From Crotophaga sulcirostris (taxonomy: Eukaryota; Chordata; Aves; Cuculiformes; Crotophagidae): a stretch of DNA of 64,000 nt. The stretch's first letter is position 1. Each line of letters opens with the position of its first letter. Below, piece by piece: positions 59,346 to 64,000 of this stretch. The DNA is taken from contig VYZB01000026.1 of the NCBI GenBank assembly GCA_013397455.1, positions 1,914,533 through 1,978,532 of the forward strand, read 5' to 3'. The notes under the pieces were generated by a model. That model was not told where the DNA came from and ran no database searches. It saw only the letters and a program-made list of their open reading frames with translations. Made by a program: the position numbers and the translations under genes.

Positions 59346-62300
59346 CGTCTCCACATATGCCTCTGCTAACTCTTATCCTCCAATCATACATAACTGCCTT
59401 AGCTAAAGATTTTCATTTGGTTTGTGTGTTGTTGTAGCTATGTTTTAATCCCTAAATTGGATTTATATTGGTGCACCTTAATGTCTGTAAAAAATACTGG
59501 AGGTGCTAAAGAGATTATGCCCAAGTGCAAAGATATCCATACCAGTCCTGTTGCAGGACAGCAGACTTTCTCTGTATGCAAACAAAAACAAATATTAATT
59601 TAATAAAAATTATTTCAGACAATTTTAACTTGTCATTTAAATAAACACATTTTCTGTAGATCTCACTCGCTGAAATAAAAACAAAACACTCCTCCGTTAG
59701 ATGTATAATTTAACAAAGCTGGTATGTAAAAGAAACTGGAACAGCAGGTGTCTTTAAAATAGTCCAAGCTGACTCCTGAGGAGCTTTATATGATGCAATA
59801 ATGATCTACCTAGTTTTATATGAAATTTTCTATTACCTTAGCAAAACGCCATATCGGTATGCTGGCTTATCCCACATATTTAAAGAGAGAGATAGGCAAA
59901 TAAATGAAAGCAAGATTGGAGACTATGACATAAAAATAGAGAAAACAGGAGTCTAATATATACTGTCAGATAAAAGGAGCCTGAAGGGAGATGATAAAAC
60001 AGTTTAAATAACCTGAAGGAAGCAATACCAAGGAATGAAGAGAATTATTCACACTATGTAGGAGAGCTAAACCAACCTGTTTTTACCAGGAAATGGAAGA
60101 TTTTTTAAGAAAACAAAATATTGGGCAAGACATTTTGAACTTTTTAGGAGAACAATAATGCATAACTGGTACTCCAGCAGTGGCAATGCCACACTCCTCT
60201 AGTCTCTTGAAATCTTTGCTCTCTTCCTTATCTCTCTCATCTTGTTCAGTTGGGCCCTGGCCCTTCAGCTTTCCACTTTCTCAATGTCAAGGCACAACTT
60301 CTACAGTGCCCTGACACCCATGTTGATCACCTTTGTTGGCCAGAGCTCAGTTCAGCACAGTGCAGTTTTCTCCCTGGCAATGATGGAGTTAAGTACTGTC
60401 CACCTAGGTCTTGTCTATAACAGAAACATCTGTGAGAACCAACCTGCTTCAGAGAAGGCTATTTTGAAAGCATAAAGGCTGTCACTCATCTCCACAAGAA
60501 GACTCACTGTGGTGGTGGAACCCCATTGCACACTACCTGCTAAGCTGTTGCCTGCACTAGCAAGTAGCAGTGACCACCAGAAGTGATCATCAGACCCAAT
60601 TCCCTGTCACAGAAGATGTAATACCCATGCTACATGCATCCCAGGGGGCTTCCTTCAGACTACTTCTAGTCCAGTCATGTCCCCTGCATGCTCAGTACCA
60701 ACCAAAATAGACTAGGTCTGCTCCCGGAGTACCTCTTCCAGTGTGGTTTCATCTGAGACGATTCTAGTTTAGGTGTTCTCGGACCACTCTGAACAAAAGC
60801 ATAGAAACTGCTGGTGATTGGGAGAGTCACTTCAGAAGTGTGCACTTGAACCAACGTAAAATGCTAATGGAGATTAATGCAACCACCAGAACTAACATTT
60901 CAGAGTTTGTAGGCTGTTTTCTTCTTAGCCCTCTTTAGCTGGGTCAGAAAAAGCTAAGCTTCCTTTCCTATCATGAAGTGCCTTTGTTTCTGTATTTTTA
61001 GATTTGTGTTACTCACATTTGCACTTCCAGTTTCTGCAGGAAGCATTTTTTACATCAATGGTATTCAAATTTTCCTACTTTGTAGAACCCTAATATATTT
61101 ATTTTTTCTCTGGAAAGGATAGTCTGTGTATATCACATTTTAACAATAAGCTTGCCTTTCTCTGATGCCTTCTTCAAGGCCAAGGATCCAAAGGAAGCCG
61201 CCCAAAGATCTCCAGAGATATAGAGTCCCCAAGAAGGTAACCACTGCTTTATATAACCAACAGAACAAAGGACAGAGCCAATAATCAGTCTACAACAGTA
61301 ACATAGTAATTACTTCCAGTCGATGCCCTACTTCTGGGGAAATAACGATGCCTCTTCAAATGCTCTACTGCTCTGTGCCACTGTCTCTCTCCTATATGGT
61401 TAGGATTAAATCAGAATAATTATACAAAGGAAAGAAAATTCCACATATATTACAATTAGATGAAAAAAATGTCTTTTTCAAAGCTCAGCATCACAGATCA
61501 TCATTGATTATAAAGACATTTTATTAGTTACGGTGACTCCATGTAGACAAGAATCCATTGCAATAATACGGAAGATGACAGCATAATCAAAAAATGAAAG
61601 AAAATGAAGGTAGGCATTGTCTTCATTATTCCCTTTTGCAGTATTATCTTCTGCAGGATAAATCAAGTGGATTTTACAAGCTACGTGTTACAGCACAGAT
61701 TCATTTTTCATAGCTTTCATACACATTTTTCTGCATTATGCAAACAACTGCCAAATAAAGGCTAAACTGTGCTTTTGGAGTCAAGCCATCCCTTGAGCAG
61801 TTTTGCATGAATCACATTGTGTTTATTGGTAGCCTCAGACAAACAAGCAGTAGCCCTAACTAATGACAACAAACGTAATAAAATCGCTATGCCTCATTGC
61901 TTCTGGAAAAGAAGACAGAAGTAGCATAACCATATTCCTGCTCATTTTGATGTTACACTGATGTTTCTGTCACTGCCACACAGGACAGACATCCTTTCCC
62001 AGATTATTTGCTAAAGTATGAGTGCCTGACCAATAGTGAGTAAATTAGGTATGACCCAGATTACCAGAACTTAACTCCCTGCCTTGATGAAGACCTCCCT
62101 TATGACTCAGATGTTCTGTCTCTCTGTTCCCAAGCATTATGTATGGAAACAGTGACTTACTTCAGCAATTATTAAGAAAATGTTCATTGCATATTACCAG
62201 GGACTATGGCAAGAGTCAGACAGTCCAAGATCCTTCCCATGTGGAATAAGTCTAATTGTTTTGAGAGATGCTATATACAAGCACAATAAAATAGTTCCAA

Positions 62301-63373
62301 TAAAAGATCCTGATTCATTATTGTAATTATCTTCCCAGGAATACATGGAAAAGATTATACCGGAGTAATATTTCATAACATTTTTCTTTAGAGCCTGAGA
62401 AATGGCTGGGATATTGAAATACAAATGCCAGCATTTCATTCCCAAATCAAGACTGAATACACTGGATTTATGCAGCAGCACCACCTGTCGGTTAATTCCT
62501 CACCAAGTTATCTAAAAAGCAAATAGCAAATTATCAAAGTAGACCATGAAATGAAATGCTAAAATATAATCTGAAACTATGCCTTGAACTGTACTGTCTT
62601 ACTGCCAACACTTATGTTTGAAACTAGGACCCACATCAAGGGGCATCCATATTATCAGTGCCGCAGAAATATTTTTCCACACAAACCATTCCTTTATTAT
62701 AGGTAACATTTTCTTGAGCAAGAATTTCACATATTTACTTTCGGTAATTTTGCAGCAGCAAAGGCTGCCTAATCTGCACAGGAGCTACAGATTAAAATCA
62801 GGGGGGTTCTCCAAAGTGAGTATAGTCAGAAAAGAGTGTTCCTGGAAGAGGCAAAGCCATTGTAAGTGGCAAACAGTTTATCAAGCTGTCAGCAGTGTCA
62901 GTTCTGGCTGCGAAATCTGAAAGAGCAGCAAATGCAAGGTTAACGAGTGATTATTACTTCAGGAAGGGTGGCATTCACGTAACTGTGAAAACAGGGAAAT
63001 CTCACAGCTCTTACTGATGCAATTGTTTTTCCAATGTGGAATAGTAACTCAAATTACTGGAAGATTGTAAGGAAAACACACATTTCATCACCTTAAGCTC
63101 AGAAACAGGCTATAGTGTGCAGGTAAATATTTTGCTCACTGCTATAAGTCTTCTGTAAGGATCTTAAGCAGAGATTGTGGCACACCATAATAAAGGCAAA
63201 TGACACAGAAAGGAAACTGCGATCAACTGCAAAGATCTAAGCAATAATCTAGGAAAAGAAACCCAGACAATTTCTCCAAATAAACTCAAAATTAAGAAAA
63301 TCTATTGGCATTTTAAGTACACGTCTTCACCTTTTACAATGAGTGTGTCAGCCTTTCTAGACCAAGAATCAAT
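59346..63373. other. AT-rich DNA without recognised gene
   Basis: No gene. The part at about 60190-60620 is somewhat richer in G+C and holds a 77-codon frame (60242-60475, +) without a recognised domain. Otherwise only short frames (100 codons or fewer). Confidence 0.5.
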
Positions 63374-63623
63374 CACAGTATCACAGTATCACAGTATTAC
63401 AAGGTTGGAAAGGACCTCTGAGACCATCGAGTCCAACCTATAACCCAACACTAATACCAACTCATCTTCTAAACCATGGCACTGAGTGCCTCATCCAATC
63501 TCCTTTTAAACACCTCCAGGGTCGGCGACTCCACCTGGGCAGCACATTCCAATGGCTAATTACCCTTTCAGTGAAGAACTTTTTCCTAATATCAAGTCTA
63601 AACTTTCCCTGACGAAGCACACT
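63374..63623 (-). mobile_element. CR1 3' fragment of the 'cacagtatcac' subfamily, minus strand
   Basis: Three tandem 'cacagtat' units, then 'aaggttggaaaggacctctg', 'gagtccaacctataaccc', 'aaacacctccagggtcggcg', 'cattccaatggctaattacc' and 'cagtgaagaactttttccta', ending near 'ccctgacgaagcac'. Read on the minus strand, an open stretch still shows the ORF2 C-terminal peptide block '[15 protein letters not shown]' followed by 'HWNVLPR' and 'RCLKGDW', so the copy is not very old. It belongs to the same subfamily as 46981-47068. Confidence 0.93.
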
Positions 63624-64000
63624 TATCAGAAGCATATCTACCACTATGCATTATATTACCGCAGGGAACTGTTCTTGCTTAGGGCTCAACCTACTGTGCT
63701 GAGACCATCCTAAGGCAGATCTGGCCATCATATCACTTTTTCTCCAGCTGAGCATCCACTCAGAAGAGTTCTGTTGTCTTCTACTGCCAGCACAAGTTCA
63801 GTGTGCAATGCATTTGTACCCATCAGGGTCTACTCTCCAACCACAAGAACCTGAATACAAGGATGTCCAGCTTCTCTTACACAAAAAATATTGACAATTT
63901 TAGACCTCTAGTCACTGATTCCCTTCTCATATATTTATGCAATAACTCATTGTTTTTATTATAGATTTGGGCTTTAACAGCTAGTCACACGACTATTTGC
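63624..64000. other. Non-coding right edge
   Basis: No gene, repeat or splice-bounded segment recognised in the last 377 bases. Confidence 0.55.

Noticed and set aside
1..64000. CRISPR array, bacterial operon, phage or plasmid system
   Set aside because: No regularly spaced direct repeats, no closely packed long genes, and the many CR1 copies show vertebrate (bird) nuclear DNA.

Overview
The window looks like AT-rich, non-coding DNA from a bird nuclear genome. The evidence is a set of chicken repeat 1 (CR1) retrotransposon copies with the usual bird-type 3' ends: tandem octamer-like tails of the 'gattctatgat' or 'cacagtatcacagtatcac' kind next to a conserved 'ggttggaaggga...gtccaacc' block. 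Two copies (46981-47068 and 63374-63623) carry the 'cacagtatcac' tail with 'aggttggaaaggacctctgaga'. I associate that form with CR1-E-like subfamilies of Neoaves rather than galliforms, but this rests on memory and the order or species cannot be fixed from it. Nothing prokaryotic, plasmid-like or phage-like is present.

Layout. 1-5.94 kb: a short AAATAT microsatellite at the left edge, unannotated AT-rich DNA, and a GC-richer island at about 4.12-4.42 kb. 5.94-6.48 kb: the best preserved CR1 copy (+ strand), with an open 140-codon remnant of the ORF2 C-terminus, followed directly by an AT-rich palindromic satellite. 9.0-10.3 kb: a long, old CR1 copy (+ strand) that keeps broken reverse transcriptase sequence. 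18.0-18.7 kb: a very old and a moderately old CR1 fragment, both on the minus strand. 26.3-26.5 kb: a possible ancient amniote repeat, with a CTCF-like motif at 27.01 kb. 29.95-31.3 kb: a minus-strand CR1 tail, a splice-site-bounded 41-nt segment, and an 88-base polypyrimidine tract ending in CCCCCAG. 35.4 kb and 47.0 kb: short CR1 tails. 44.4-45.0 kb: a strand-asymmetric C/T-rich segment leading into a 127-nt segment with strong splice signals. 48.4-48.9 kb: a GC-richer patch with the longest open frame of the window. 49.5-50.1 kb: two further exon-like segments in compatible phase. 58.1-58.2 kb: a polypurine tract. 59.2 kb and 63.4 kb: further CR1 tails on the minus strand.

No complete protein-coding gene, rRNA, tRNA, CRISPR array or intact endogenous retrovirus could be supported. 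The longest open frames (172, 151, 140, 136 and 129 codons) are what about 64 kb of random AT-rich sequence plus CR1 remnants would give, and apart from the CR1 pieces none has a recognisable domain. The window is best read as intergenic DNA or the inside of a large intron. The exon-like segments listed are hypotheses based on splice signals only. I did not find a convincing new biological system.
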